From Streptosporangium becharense (GTDB lineage Bacteria > Actinomycetota > Actinomycetes > Streptosporangiales > Streptosporangiaceae): a stretch of DNA of 64,000 nt. Below the pieces are notes generated by a model, which had not been told where the DNA came from, ran no database searches, and saw nothing but the letters and a program-made list of their open reading frames with translations. Below, piece after piece: positions 1 to 8,560 of this stretch. The stretch's first letter is position 1, and every line of letters starts with the position of its first letter. The stretch covers positions 1 through 64,000 of the forward strand of contig NZ_JACHMP010000001.1 in the NCBI RefSeq assembly GCF_014204985.1, given 5' to 3'. The translations under genes were made by a program, and so were the position numbers.

Positions 1-149
1 ACAGCTCCTAACGCCATACGCCCGCCTTTCCTGGAGGTGATCGCACAAGATCGCCGGTCGGCATGAACTGCTCGGGGCCGCCCGGCCCTGCCGAATAATC
101 GGCCCGGACCCTCCCCGTCGCCGCCTGCGAGGGTCCGGGTACGCATCAG

Positions 150-739
150 TCATGAGCAAGCACACACCGATGGACAAGGACGCTGCCGCAACGCTCCATG
201 CAGGGCCTCCAGCAGGCAGAAGGTGCAGGCGGCGCGATCCAGCGAATCGTCGGGCAGGGGCGGGTTGTGATACACCAGCCGCCGCCACGACCCGCTCACC
301 AGTCCGTCGTGCTCGCGCATGTGCTCGACTCCGGCGTGCTCGCAGCGCGCCGGCAAGGTGGGCGGGTCCTTGACCGCTTTCACGATCGGCGTCCCGGCCG
401 GGGTGCAGCTCCCGGATCTCGCCCTGATGGTCCCACTTGGTCTGGGCCCGCTCCGGATATAGCTTGATGCGCGACGGGTCCGCCACACCGATCTGCTCGT
501 TTACGTGGTCCACCGCCACCTGCGGCACATCCCGCGGATCAAGCAGGAACGTGCCGAGCATCCGCTCGGTGCCCCATCGAACCGCGAACCCCAGCCGGGT
601 TGTGAGGACCGCGCTTCTCCGCCACCTTGGCCAACGCCGGGGCGTCCAGATAGAAGAACCGCTCCAGATCGGCTGGCGACGGCGCCGCCGGGAACCGGCC
701 ATACCGGCTTACCTGCTCATCAAACAGATACTCGGCCAC
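150..739 (-). pseudogene. Tn3-family transposase remnant (frameshifted, internally deleted)
   Basis: Read on the minus strand from a GTG at 739, the first frame gives the start of a Tn3-type transposase (DUF4158 region: RYGRFPAAPSPADLERFFYL, then a KRGPHN word). One extra base near 597-600 shifts the frame, after which RLGFAVRWGTERMLGTFLLD and a following region ending KWDHQGEIRE continue the same family. A second frame change near 410 joins it to a much later part of the protein (IVKAVKDPP, then DGLVSGSWRRLVYHNPPLP and FCLLEALHGALRQR), so several hundred residues are missing. The catalytic DDE core is gone. This is a dead relic of a Tn3-like insertion; I could not find its inverted repeats. 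The family call is from motif memory. Confidence 0.75.
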
Positions 740-912
740 AAGCCGCGAAGCTGAACGATCAACCGCTGGTTACCGGCAAGTACCCCCAACCTGAGATCTA
801 GATCGTTGAGCCATGCTCAGCGCACCTGTGCTGAGCTGGGTAAAGTCCTTAACGTTGTTCCCTGGGGAGATGGTCCCAGCACCCCGATACGAGCCCGCGG
901 CCGACCGGCGCC

Positions 913-1377
913 TCACTCCCCGGCGGCGTCGAGCCGGGTCGTGACCTGGGTGGCGAGCCGCCGCAGGGCGTCGACCTGATCGGGACCGAGGACGTCGAAG
1001 AACAGGTGCCGGACGGCGGCGACGTGGCCGGGGGCGGCGGCGGTGATGGCCTCTCGCCCGGCCTCGGTGAGCACGACGAAGGCGCCCCTGCCGTCGTCGG
1101 CGCACTCCCGGCGTTCGACCAGGCCGCGGCGCTGCATCCTGCTCAGGTGGTGCGACAGGCGGCTCTGCTCCCAGTCGAGTGCGCGTTGCAACTCGTAGGG
1201 ACGCAACCGGCCGCCGGGCACGTCGGTGAGGTGGACCAGCACGTCGTAGTCGGCCAGGGACAGGCCGCTGGCCGCCTGCAACCGCCGGTTCAGCTCGGCG
1301 CTCAGCCGCCCCTGCATCCGCAGGTAGGCCCGCCAGGCGAGTTGCTGGTCGTCGTCGAGCCATCGAGGGGTGTCCAT
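913..1377 (-). CDS. MarR-family transcriptional regulator
   Basis: This 154-residue protein has the usual MarR length and layout: an N-terminal dimerisation helix, a winged helix-turn-helix (residues about 40-100, with LSLADYDVLVHL, the recognition-helix region RALDWEQSRLSHHLSRMQRRG and the wing ERRECADDGRGAFVVLT), and a C-terminal helix. It is divergent from a small gene and a pirin gene, and the space between holds three copies of a 12-bp near-palindrome that is probably its operator. It likely represses itself and the pirin operon; the ligand is unknown, although MarR-pirin pairs often answer to oxidative or phenolic stress. The ATG at 1377 follows the operator region directly. Confidence 0.9.
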   Translation of the reverse strand: MDTPRWLDDDQQLAWRAYLRMQGRLSAELNRRLQAASGLSLADYDVLVHLTDVPGGRLRPYELQRALDWEQSRLSHHLSRMQRRGLVERRECADDGRGAFVVLTEAGREAITAAAPGHVAAVRHLFFDVLGPDQVDALRRLATQVTTRLDAAGE

Positions 1378-1399
1378 GGACCCACTCTACCCAATGTGC

Positions 1400-1468
1400 A
1401 TGACACATCATGAACTTGTGGAATGAATGACACGTCATATAGGTTGACGGCGGTGAATGACACATCAT
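1400..1468. promoter_or_regulatory. Three MarR-type operator copies
   Basis: The 12-bp word ATGACACATCAT occurs at 1400-1411 and 1457-1468, and ATGACACGTCAT at 1427-1438. The middle copy is an ATGAC-N2-GTCAT dyad. Spacing is 27 and 30 bp, close to whole turns of the helix, so dimers would sit on one face. The copies lie between the divergent MarR and pirin-side genes, the expected place for an autoregulatory operator. Confidence 0.75.
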
Positions 1469-1490
1469 CTTCCCTGTGGAGGGAACCGAC

Positions 1491-1634
1491 ATGACCCCCG
1501 CGGCCCTCGGCCTCACCGCGCTGACCGCGCTGACCGCGCTGACCGCGCTCACCGCCGCACCGGAGACCGGCGGCCTCCCGGTCGGCGACAGGATCGTGAT
1601 GAACTCCGAGGCCTCCGCGATCAGGAACACCTGA
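1491..1634 (+). CDS. Small 47-residue peptide with LTA repeats
   Basis: An ATG at 1491 is preceded by GGAGGGA (1478-1484) at good spacing and opens a 47-codon frame. Residues 8-22 are four to five tandem LTA triplets, encoded by a 9-bp tandem repeat (about 1512-1556) that could expand or contract by slippage. The rest ends in GDRIVMNSEASAIRNT. I recognise no family. It lies just after the third MarR operator and about 90 bp before the pirin gene, so it may be a real first gene of that operon, a leader peptide, or the remnant of a longer protein. Confidence 0.4.
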   Translation: MTPAALGLTALTALTALTALTAAPETGGLPVGDRIVMNSEASAIRNT

Positions 1635-1725
1635 CCCGCCCCGCCGCCGGCGGGCACGCCCGGCGACGCCGACCGGCAGGGCCGCACCCGGCCCGCCTTC
1701 TCCTCTTCCTGGAAGGACCCGTCCC

Positions 1726-2493
1726 ATGCGCACCTCACCGACCCCGACCGTGGACGTCCGCCGCGCCGACGAGCGCTTCACCACCGCCATCTCCTGGCTG
1801 GACTCCAAGCACTCCTTCTCCTTCGGCGGCCACCACGACCCGGCCAACACCCACCACGGGCTGCTGCTGGTCAACAACGACGACGTCGTGCGGCCCGGCG
1901 CCGGCTTCGACACCCACCCGCACCGCGACATGGAGATCGTCACCTGGGTGCTGCAGGGCTCCCTGGTCCACCAGGACTCCGAAGGTCACAACGGCGTCAT
2001 CTACCCCGGCCTGGCCCAGCGGATGAGCGCCGGCACCGGCATCCTCCACTCGGAGAAGAACGACTCCTGGCGCCTCCAGGGCGGCACCGCCCACGACGAG
2101 CCGGTGCACTTCGTGCAGATGTGGGTCGTGCCCGACGAGAGCGGCATCGCCCCGGGCTACGAGCAGCTGGAGATCGACGGCGAGTTGCTGGCCGGCGGCC
2201 TGGTGCCCGTCGCCTCCGGCATGGCCAAGCACGACGGCGCCGCCGCCATCCGCATCAAGAACCGCTACGCCGCGCTGCACGCCGCCCGCCTGCAGCCCGG
2301 CCGGAGCGTGCAGTTGCCCGAGGCGCCCTTCCTGCACCTGTTCGTCCCCCGCGGCGCGGTCACCCTCGAAGGCGCCGGGCAACTGGCCACCGGGGACGCG
2401 GTGCGCCTGACCGCCACCGGCGGCCAGAAGGTCACCGCCACCGAGCCGGCCGAGATCCTCGTGTGGGAGATGCACGCCACCATCGCCGCCTGA
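1726..2493 (+). CDS. Pirin family protein (bicupin)
   Basis: This 255-residue protein is a typical bacterial pirin/YhhW-type bicupin. The N-terminal cupin carries the metal-ligand motif FDTHPHRDME (His64, His66) and a later GILHSEKN segment that should supply the remaining His/Glu ligands. The C-terminal cupin (from about residue 165) lacks clear ligands, as is usual. Members bind Fe, Ni or other metals; some oxidise quercetin, while others act as redox-sensitive cofactors. The gene follows a MarR operator array and is likely induced when the MarR ligand is present. The ATG at 1726 has GGAAGGA upstream. The specific substrate cannot be told from sequence. Confidence 0.92.
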   Translation: MRTSPTPTVDVRRADERFTTAISWLDSKHSFSFGGHHDPANTHHGLLLVNNDDVVRPGAGFDTHPHRDMEIVTWVLQGSLVHQDSEGHNGVIYPGLAQRMSAGTGILHSEKNDSWRLQGGTAHDEPVHFVQMWVVPDESGIAPGYEQLEIDGELLAGGLVPVASGMAKHDGAAAIRIKNRYAALHAARLQPGRSVQLPEAPFLHLFVPRGAVTLEGAGQLATGDAVRLTATGGQKVTATEPAEILVWEMHATIAA

Positions 2494-2794
2494 ACCCGCC
2501 ACGGCCCGGCGGCGCTCACCCCCTCGACGACGCGTGGCGCGATCCGACCGGCGAGGGGAACCGGCGGCCGCCCGTGCCCGCCCGGGTGGCGGTCGGCCGC
2601 CCGCCCGGCTCGCGGCGTCGAGCAGTACGAGATCACGGTCGTGCGGCTCAGCGATCTCGCCGTCGACGGCCGCCCGGCGGCCGGGTGACACGGCTGAGCG
2701 CACGACCGGCCCGTCGCCCGCCACCACCGGATTCACGCGGCATTCACGCGGCACCGCCACCGGATTCACGCGGGACCGCCGGCTCCGGCCGGAT
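2494..2794. other. Intergenic region, no gene seen
   Basis: No frame here shows a plausible start with family-like content. The only structure is a short imperfect repeat of GGATTCACGCGG/GCATTCACGCGG around 2728-2775. The right end runs into the MerR-type promoter. Confidence 0.5.
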
Positions 2795-2825
2795 TTGACC
2801 TTGTCCCTGGGACAAGGTCAGACGC
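2795..2825 (+). promoter_or_regulatory. MerR-type operator/promoter
   Basis: A perfect dyad GACCTTGTCCC-N1-GGGACAAGGTC spans 2797-2819. It overlaps a -35-like TTGACC (2795-2800) and leaves a 19-bp spacer to a weak -10-like hexamer at 2820-2825. Overlong 19-bp spacers with the dyad inside are the hallmark of MerR-activated promoters. The MerR gene lies two genes down. The downstream GTG is only 8 bases past the -10, so the transcript may be leaderless. Confidence 0.75.
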
Positions 2826-2832
2826 TGGCCGG

Positions 2833-4053
2833 GTGAACCGTATCCTCCTCCTCTTCCTGGCAGCGGACGCCCTGTCGCTGCTGGGCAACTCGCTGATCGC
2901 CATCGTGCTTCCGCTGCTGGCGCTGGAACGCCTGGGTAGCGTGGGCGCTGCGGGCACGGTGTCGCTCGTGACCGCGCTGCCCCTCGTGGTCGGAGGGCTC
3001 GTGGGCGGCCTCGTCGTCGACCGGGTCAGCCGGCGGACGGCCGCGATCACCGGCGACGTGTCGTCGGCGCTCGCGGTGGCCGCGCTTCCGCTCGTCGACC
3101 TGGTCTGGGGCCTGGATCTCGGCTGGTTCGGCGTCCTGGGCGTCCTCGGTGCCCTGGCGGACATCCCGGCGATGACGGCCAGGGAGGCGATGGTGCCCGA
3201 GGTCGCCCGGTTGAGCGGTGCCGGGCTGGAACGGGTGACCGGCGTGCGCGAGGGCACCGGCGCCGCGATGATCATCATTGGTCCCGGTGTCGCCGGGCTC
3301 GCGCTGGCGGTCGCGTCGCCCGCGACGGTGCTGTGGGGCATCGCGGCGGTCTCCCTCGTCTCGGCGGTCTGCGGCCTCCTGCTCCCGCGCGCGGTCGGCG
3401 CGAAACCGGCCGGGCTACGCCGTCTCGGCGGGCTCCGGGACGCCCTCGGCGAGCTCCGCGCGGGATTCACCGTCCTCGGCGGGGACCGCCGGCTGCTGAC
3501 GGTGATCCTGTTCGTCACCGCGTGCGCCGCCGTCCTCGCCTGTTTCCAGGGCATCATCATGCCCGTCCACTTCAGCCGCGCGGGCACCCCCGGCCTGCTC
3601 GGCACGATCCTCATCGCGATCGCCGCCGGCATGATCGCCGGTTCGGGACTCTACGCGGCAGCCGGAGGGAAGAGCCGTCGCCGGCCCTGGGCGACGGGCT
3701 CCCTCGCCCTCCTCGCCGCCGGCGTCCTGGTCCTCGCCACCCTCGCCTCCTACCCGGTCATCCTGCTCGGGGCGGTCGTCACGGGCGCCGGGATGGGTGT
3801 GCTCAGCTCCGTGTTCGCCGTGGTCACCCAGGAGGCGATTCCCGAGCACGTCCGCGGCCGCGTGTTCAGCGTGCAGAACATGTTCACCTCGCTCGCGTGC
3901 CCCGTCGCAGTCTTCACCACGGGAATGGCGATCGATCTCTCCACCCTCGCGACCACCTCGCTTACCCTGGGTCTGATCTGGGCGGTCACATCCGCGCTCG
4001 CCGCGGCCACGGCCACGTTCCGTGAGCTCGACGAGCGGGGCGACCGCCCCTGA
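2833..4053 (+). CDS. MFS transporter (drug-efflux-like)
   Basis: This 406-residue integral membrane protein has about twelve hydrophobic segments and belongs to the MFS_3/macrolide-efflux-like group of the major facilitator superfamily. The intracellular loop after the second helix carries DRVSRRTAAITGD, the usual DRxxRR gating motif. It probably exports a toxic compound. The GTG at 2833 lacks a Shine-Dalgarno but lies immediately downstream of the MerR-type promoter, which fits leaderless translation. The MerR regulator follows 17 bp later in the same direction, so exporter and sensor form one autoregulated unit. Confidence 0.88.
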   Translation: MNRILLLFLAADALSLLGNSLIAIVLPLLALERLGSVGAAGTVSLVTALPLVVGGLVGGLVVDRVSRRTAAITGDVSSALAVAALPLVDLVWGLDLGWFGVLGVLGALADIPAMTAREAMVPEVARLSGAGLERVTGVREGTGAAMIIIGPGVAGLALAVASPATVLWGIAAVSLVSAVCGLLLPRAVGAKPAGLRRLGGLRDALGELRAGFTVLGGDRRLLTVILFVTACAAVLACFQGIIMPVHFSRAGTPGLLGTILIAIAAGMIAGSGLYAAAGGKSRRRPWATGSLALLAAGVLVLATLASYPVILLGAVVTGAGMGVLSSVFAVVTQEAIPEHVRGRVFSVQNMFTSLACPVAVFTTGMAIDLSTLATTSLTLGLIWAVTSALAAATATFRELDERGDRP

Positions 4054-4070
4054 AGGAAAGACCGCTGACC

Positions 4071-4865
4071 ATGCTGACGATCGGTGACCTCGCCCGGCAC
4101 TGCGGGACCACTCCCAAGGCGATCCGCCTCTATCACCGCAAAGGACTCCTTCCGGAGCCCGACCGCGCGGCCAACGGATACCGCCTCTACGACGCGACCG
4201 CGCTCATCCGCCTGCGGCGCATCCGCGGCATGCGCGACCTGGGTCTCCCACTGAGCCGGATCGGGGATCTCCTCGACGGGCAGGCGGCGGCCATGCATGA
4301 CGCGCTCTTCGAACTGCGGGACGAGCTCGACGAGCAGGCGGCTCTCATCGCCCGCAAACGGTCCGCGCTGGAGCAGTTGCTGCGCGACGACCGGGACCCC
4401 GAACTGCCCGCCAGGCTCGGCACCGCCCTCGCCACGCTCAGGGCGGCCGGGCTGCCCGCGCCGATCCTGAACCGCGACAGGGAGGACCTCCTGCTCGTGA
4501 TCACCCTGGCCGACGACCCCGCCGCGACGACCGAGCAGCTCACGACCATGTACGAGACTCTCGCCACCGCGCCGAATCTGTCCCGTTACGTAGAACTGTC
4601 ACGCCGCTTCGCCGCCCTCGCGGACGGCGGACACGAACCGGCCGAGCTCGACCGGCTCGCACGCGACTACACCGGTTTCCTGCTCACCGCGCTTCCCGCC
4701 CTCGGCCGGACGGACGCCCCCGCCCACGGCGGGAAGGACTTCAGCGAGCTTCTCGGCGAGTACGACGAGAGCACCCTCGGACCGGCGCAACTCGCCGTGC
4801 TCAACGCCGTCCACGAGAACCTCGGCGCTCACCTGGAGACGGTGATCCCGCAGGCCCCGTCGTGA
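4071..4865 (+). CDS. MerR-family transcriptional regulator
   Basis: The first ~75 residues are a standard MerR winged helix-turn-helix (MLTIGDLARHCGTTPKAIR, then the GLLPEPDRAANGYRLY wing and a coiled-coil entry). They are followed by a long helix near residues 80-105 and a ~150-residue C-terminal effector domain. No cysteine cluster typical of metal-sensing MerR proteins is seen, so an organic ligand is likelier. The total of 264 residues is longer than metal sensors and fits the multidrug-sensing type. It is co-directional with the MFS exporter and should act at the dyad at 2797-2819. Confidence 0.9.
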   Translation: MLTIGDLARHCGTTPKAIRLYHRKGLLPEPDRAANGYRLYDATALIRLRRIRGMRDLGLPLSRIGDLLDGQAAAMHDALFELRDELDEQAALIARKRSALEQLLRDDRDPELPARLGTALATLRAAGLPAPILNRDREDLLLVITLADDPAATTEQLTTMYETLATAPNLSRYVELSRRFAALADGGHEPAELDRLARDYTGFLLTALPALGRTDAPAHGGKDFSELLGEYDESTLGPAQLAVLNAVHENLGAHLETVIPQAPS

Positions 4866-5033
4866 CGCGGTCCGCGGGCGAGAGGCGCGGCAGCGACACC
4901 GCGCCGGTGACCGCGGCCACGCCGTACACGCGCGTCCCGCCGTCACCGCCGGGGATGTGGCCGCCCTCGACGCGGTCGCGGGAGCTCCTGCGGGGCTGAG
5001 GACACCACGTTCGCCGACTCGGGCGAAGCCAGG

Positions 5034-5912
5034 TCATCGCTCCTCGGGCAGGAAGGTCACCTGGGGCGCCCCGGTGCGGGGATGGACCGCCACCTCGCTG
5101 GCGACGCCGTACACACCGGCGATCAGCGAGGGGGTGAGCACCTCGGCGGGAGTGCCGCAGGCGGCCACCGCGCCGTCGGCCAGCACGTACAGCCGGTCGC
5201 AGAAGTAGGCGGCGAGGTTGAGGTCGTGCAGGGCGACCAGGGCCGTGGCCGGTAGGCGGCGCAGCAGCGTGAGCACCTCCAACTGGTGACGCACGTCGAG
5301 ATGGTTGGTCGGCTCGTCGAGCACGAGCAGCGCCGGCTGCTGGGCCAGGGCACGGGCGATCAGCACCCGTTGCTTCTCACCGCCGGAGAGCCGGGCGTAG
5401 GGGCGGTCACCCAGACCGGCCGCGTCGACCGCCTCCAGCGAGGCGGCCACCAGACGGTGGTCCTCGACGGTGTCGCCGTCGAGGAGCCGCTTGTGCGGGG
5501 TGCGTCCCATGGCCACGACCTCCCGGACGGTGAGGTCGAAGTCGCCGCCCGGCTCCTGGACGACCGCGGCCACCACGCTGGCCAGCGCGCGGACGCTCAG
5601 CGACCAGGCGTCGCGTCCCCCGACGAGCACCTGCCCGGTGTCGGGCCGCAGCACCCGGTACACGGCGCGCAGCAGGGTGGACTTCCCGCTGCCGTTGGGG
5701 CCGACCAGCCCGACCACCTCACCGGGGGCGGCGTTCAACGACAGGTCGTGGACGATCCTGCGTGCTCCGGCGCTGAGTGAGACGTCCTCGATCCGCAGAT
5801 CGGCGCCGCCGGGATCGCCGGGGCCGGTCCTGTCGTCCCGGGCGCCTGTGGAGCCCGCGTCGTTCCTGCTGCCCTTGCCGCTCCTGCCGTTCATGTCGTC
5901 GATGTCGTTCAC
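5034..5912 (-). CDS. btuD: Vitamin B12/siderophore-type ABC transporter ATPase
   Basis: This 292-residue ATPase shows Walker A GPNGSGKST, signature LSGGEKQR, Walker B LLVLDEP and the H-loop histidine in ALHDLNLAA, all in the FecE/BtuD order. A ~40-residue polar N-terminal tail precedes the domain. Its GTG start overlaps the permease stop by four bases (GTGA), so translation is coupled. FecE and BtuD relatives are hard to separate by sequence; the cobalamin riboswitch in front of the operon is the reason for preferring B12 or another corrinoid as substrate. Confidence 0.88.
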   Translation of the reverse strand: MNDIDDMNGRSGKGSRNDAGSTGARDDRTGPGDPGGADLRIEDVSLSAGARRIVHDLSLNAAPGEVVGLVGPNGSGKSTLLRAVYRVLRPDTGQVLVGGRDAWSLSVRALASVVAAVVQEPGGDFDLTVREVVAMGRTPHKRLLDGDTVEDHRLVAASLEAVDAAGLGDRPYARLSGGEKQRVLIARALAQQPALLVLDEPTNHLDVRHQLEVLTLLRRLPATALVALHDLNLAAYFCDRLYVLADGAVAACGTPAEVLTPSLIAGVYGVASEVAVHPRTGAPQVTFLPEER

Positions 5913-7015
5913 GCCGCGTGCGCCTCACGGCGGCGGGCCTGCCGGCGCATCAGCCACAGGAAGAACGGGCCGCCGCACAGCGCGGTCAGCACGCCCACCG
6001 GGATCTCCTGCGGGGCGGTGACCGTGCGGGCGGCGACGTCGGCGCAGACGAGGAAGGCCGCCCCGCCGAGCGCCGCGGCCGGTATCAACCGGCGGTGGTC
6101 GCCGCCGACGACGAGGCGCGCGGCGTGCGGCGTCATCAGCCCGACGAAGCCGATGGGCCCGGTGGCGGCGACGAGCACCCCGGTCACCACCGAGAGCAGG
6201 ACGAACATCCGGACGCGGAAGCCGCGCACGTCCAGGCCCATGGTGGCGGCGGCCTCCTCGCCGGCGAGCAGCAGGTTGAGCGACCGGCCCTGCAGGAACA
6301 ACGCGACGGTGGCGGCCGTCAGCACGGCCGCCGGCAGCCACAGCGTCTCCCAGTGCACCCCGCCGAGCCCGCCGAGCGTCCAGGAGAGCACCTCTCGCGA
6401 CTCGTTCTCCCGGTCCGCCGTCAGCAGCAGGAAACTGGTCAGCGCCGAGAACACCGAGGCGACGGCGACCCCGGCCAGCACCAGGTGGACGGAGGTGATC
6501 CGGCCGCCGACCCGGGCCGTCACGTACACCAGTGACAGCGCCGCCAGCGCACCGGCGAAGGCCGCCAGCGACAGGGACGGCCGGGTGCCGAACAGCGCGA
6601 AGCCGGAGACGATCGTCAGAACGGCGCCGAAGGAGGCACCGGAGGAGATGCCGAGCAGGTAGGGGTCGGCCAGCGGGTTGCGGACCAGCGCCTGCATCGC
6701 CGTGCCGACGACCGCCAGCCCGGCGCCGGTGACCGCGCCGAGCAGCACGCGCGGGGCCCGCACGTCGAAGACGATCGTCTCGCGTGTCCGCGTCCAGGTG
6801 ACCTCGGACGGCCACGGCAGGCCGGCGCGGTGGCCGAGGACGCCCCACACCTCGCCGGCGGGCACCCGCACCGAACCGAGGCCGAGCCCCACCGTCATCG
6901 AGACCAGCAGGGCGGCCGTCAGCAGGACCAGGACGAGCGCGTACGGCGGGCGGGACCGCCGGGCGGCTCCCCCGGCGAGGCGGGGAAGGCGGCGCCGGAG
7001 CGCCGGTCCGGTCAC
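5909..7015 (-). CDS. btuC: Vitamin B12-type ABC transporter permease (FecCD/BtuC family)
   Basis: From a GTG at 7015 that overlaps the binding-protein stop (GTGA), the frame gives about 368 residues with roughly ten transmembrane segments. The family motifs are present: RAPRVLLGAVTGAGLAVVG, ALVRNPLADPYLLGISSG and GFVGLMTPHAARLVVGGDHR. The frame stays open far upstream through the binding-protein gene, but that extension is antisense-free coding of another protein and is not part of this gene. It pairs with the ATPase and lipoprotein of the same operon to form the inner-membrane channel for corrinoid uptake. Confidence 0.9.
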   Translation of the reverse strand: MTGPALRRRLPRLAGGAARRSRPPYALVLVLLTAALLVSMTVGLGLGSVRVPAGEVWGVLGHRAGLPWPSEVTWTRTRETIVFDVRAPRVLLGAVTGAGLAVVGTAMQALVRNPLADPYLLGISSGASFGAVLTIVSGFALFGTRPSLSLAAFAGALAALSLVYVTARVGGRITSVHLVLAGVAVASVFSALTSFLLLTADRENESREVLSWTLGGLGGVHWETLWLPAAVLTAATVALFLQGRSLNLLLAGEEAAATMGLDVRGFRVRMFVLLSVVTGVLVAATGPIGFVGLMTPHAARLVVGGDHRRLIPAAALGGAAFLVCADVAARTVTAPQEIPVGVLTALCGGPFFLWLMRRQARRREAHAA

Positions 7016-8070
7016 CGGAACCGCTCGGGATGCAGTTGCCCGGCCAGTTCCTCCACGGCCTGCGGGGGCCGCACGCCGACGACGGTCGCGGTGAGCGGCA
7101 GCACCGCGAACCTGCGGTTCTTCACGGCGGGGACGTCGGCGAGGGCCGGCTGCGACTGCAGGAACCTCTTCTTCTCGGCCACGTTCCCCGGGTCGCCGTA
7201 GTCGTAGATGACGATGACCTCGGGCCTGCGGTCGACGACCTGCTCCCAGGAGACGTCGCCGAACACCTTGTCGAGGTCGCCGAAGACGTTGCTGCCGCCG
7301 GCCAGGCGGATGATCTCCTGGCCGATGCCGGTGCCCCCGGCGGTGAACGCCGTCTTGTCTCCGCTGTCGTAGACGAACACCGGCACCGGCCGGACGCCGC
7401 CGAGCTTGCCGGTGACCGCGTCGACACGCCGCTGCATGTCCTGCACGAGTCGTTCGGCCCGGTCGGCGACCCCGAAGATCTTCCCGACGGTGCGGATCTC
7501 CTCGTGCACGTGGTCCATGGTCAGCCGGCCGGCCGCGCAGTACTCCAGGTTGAGGTGGGTGTCGATGCCCGCGTCGGCGAACGCCTTGCGGGAGCGGCCC
7601 TCCTTCTCCGCGAACGCACTGCCGTAGCCGCCGTAGACCAGGTCGGGCCCGGCCTCCAGCACGGTCTCGAAGGAGGGCTCCTTGGCCGACAGCTCCGGGA
7701 TGCGCTCGTACGCCTGCCGGTACTGCGCCAGCACCTCGGAGTCGGGGAAGGCCGTGCCGGCCATCGAGGACTCCAGGCCCAGGGCCAGCATCAGCTCGGC
7801 CGGGTGCTGGTGGATGGTCACCACCCGTGACGGGGGCCTCCGGTAGGTGGTGCGCACCCCGCAGTTGTCCACCGTCACCGGGAAACCGGCCGCGGCGGCG
7901 CCCGGCCGGGCCCCTCCCGGGCCGCCCGCCCGGGTGCCACCCGGGTCGCCTGCGCCGCCGCAGGCGGTCAGGAGCAGGGCGGCGACGGCCGACACGATGC
8001 CGCCGACGACGGCCGGACGGCGGGGACGCCGCCCGCCGGAACCGCCGGGAGATGGGGGAATGCCGAACAC
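7012..8070 (-). CDS. btuF: Corrinoid-binding ABC transporter lipoprotein
   Basis: The protein starts with a GTG at 8070 behind GGAGG and has a lipoprotein signal peptide ending in the lipobox LTAC (cysteine near residue 37). The mature part is a class III (BtuF/FepB-like) periplasmic-binding fold: a first lobe with RVVTIHQHPAELMLALGLE, a long connecting helix, and a second lobe. It would sit on the outer face of the membrane and hand the ligand to the downstream permease. The B12-riboswitch leader immediately upstream makes cobalamin or cobinamide the likely ligand; an iron chelate cannot be excluded. Confidence 0.9.
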   Translation of the reverse strand: MFGIPPSPGGSGGRRPRRPAVVGGIVSAVAALLLTACGGAGDPGGTRAGGPGGARPGAAAAGFPVTVDNCGVRTTYRRPPSRVVTIHQHPAELMLALGLESSMAGTAFPDSEVLAQYRQAYERIPELSAKEPSFETVLEAGPDLVYGGYGSAFAEKEGRSRKAFADAGIDTHLNLEYCAAGRLTMDHVHEEIRTVGKIFGVADRAERLVQDMQRRVDAVTGKLGGVRPVPVFVYDSGDKTAFTAGGTGIGQEIIRLAGGSNVFGDLDKVFGDVSWEQVVDRRPEVIVIYDYGDPGNVAEKKRFLQSQPALADVPAVKNRRFAVLPLTATVVGVRPPQAVEELAGQLHPERFR

Positions 8071-8106
8071 AGGAGCCTCCTGAGGTGTCCACGCGCCTCG
8101 AACGGA

Positions 8107-8256
8107 CGTCGCGACGGCCCAGTCTCCTGACTCCCGGATCGGCGCTCACCCCGACCTTCCCGCTCGCGCAGTGGTCGACGTGGGGTTCGCTCCCCGGTCA
8201 CAGTGGCGGGACCGTGCCGGACTCACACCGGCTTCCTGGTTTCCGTCGCGGTGACG
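8107..8256 (-). promoter_or_regulatory. Cobalamin (AdoCbl) riboswitch
   Basis: On the minus strand this leader shows the B12-element landmarks in order: a 5' P1 arm, GAAACCAGGAAGCCGGTGTG, the core CCCGCCACTGT (minus strand of 8200-8210), a GGAAG-type segment, and the closing GAGTCAGGAGACTGGGCC followed by the 3' P1 arm. CGCGACGG at the 5' end (8243-8250) pairs with CCGTCGCG at the 3' end. It ends about 35 bases before the lipoprotein GTG, so it probably hides the ribosome site when coenzyme B12 is bound. It switches uptake off when B12 is plentiful. Confidence 0.93.
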
Positions 8257-8308
8257 ATTAAAGCAGCATCCCCGTGCGTCACGACCGGCGGGGCGCCGTG
8301 GACGCGGA

Positions 8309-8334
8309 CCGTGCTCACCGCACGGTGAGCACGG
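8309..8334. repeat. 12-bp perfect inverted repeat
   Basis: CCGTGCTCACCG at 8309-8320 and its exact complement CGGTGAGCACGG at 8323-8334 are separated by two bases. It lies upstream of the riboswitch leader, near where its promoter should be, and upstream of the pentapeptide gene on the other strand. It could be an operator or a terminator stem; no T tract follows on either strand. The rest of 8257-8472 shows no gene. Confidence 0.5.
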
Positions 8335-8560
8335 CCTCGCCCCACGGGCGACGGCCGGCCAGGTCACCGATCGCCGCGGAGCCGGATTGTCGGAGGGTGA
8401 CGCTACGGTGGCGTCGGCCGAGCTTCGGTCTCCCGGCGGCAGGCCGGGCATCGACACGGAAGGCACCAGCACATGACCGTCGCCCTCACCGGTGACCCCC
8501 GCCCCGGCGGCGGGCGGGCCGGGCTCCCCCGCCCCCTTGCGAGCGTTGTGGGGTCCGCGC

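Noticed and set aside
1512-1556. 9-bp tandem repeats as a possible CRISPR or iteron array
   Set aside because: The repeats are contiguous without spacers and are in frame in a small gene; this is a coding microsatellite.
7016-8149. In-frame upstream extension of the B12 permease
   Set aside because: It overlaps the binding-protein gene and the riboswitch in another frame; the GTG at 7015 in a GTGA overlap is the natural start.
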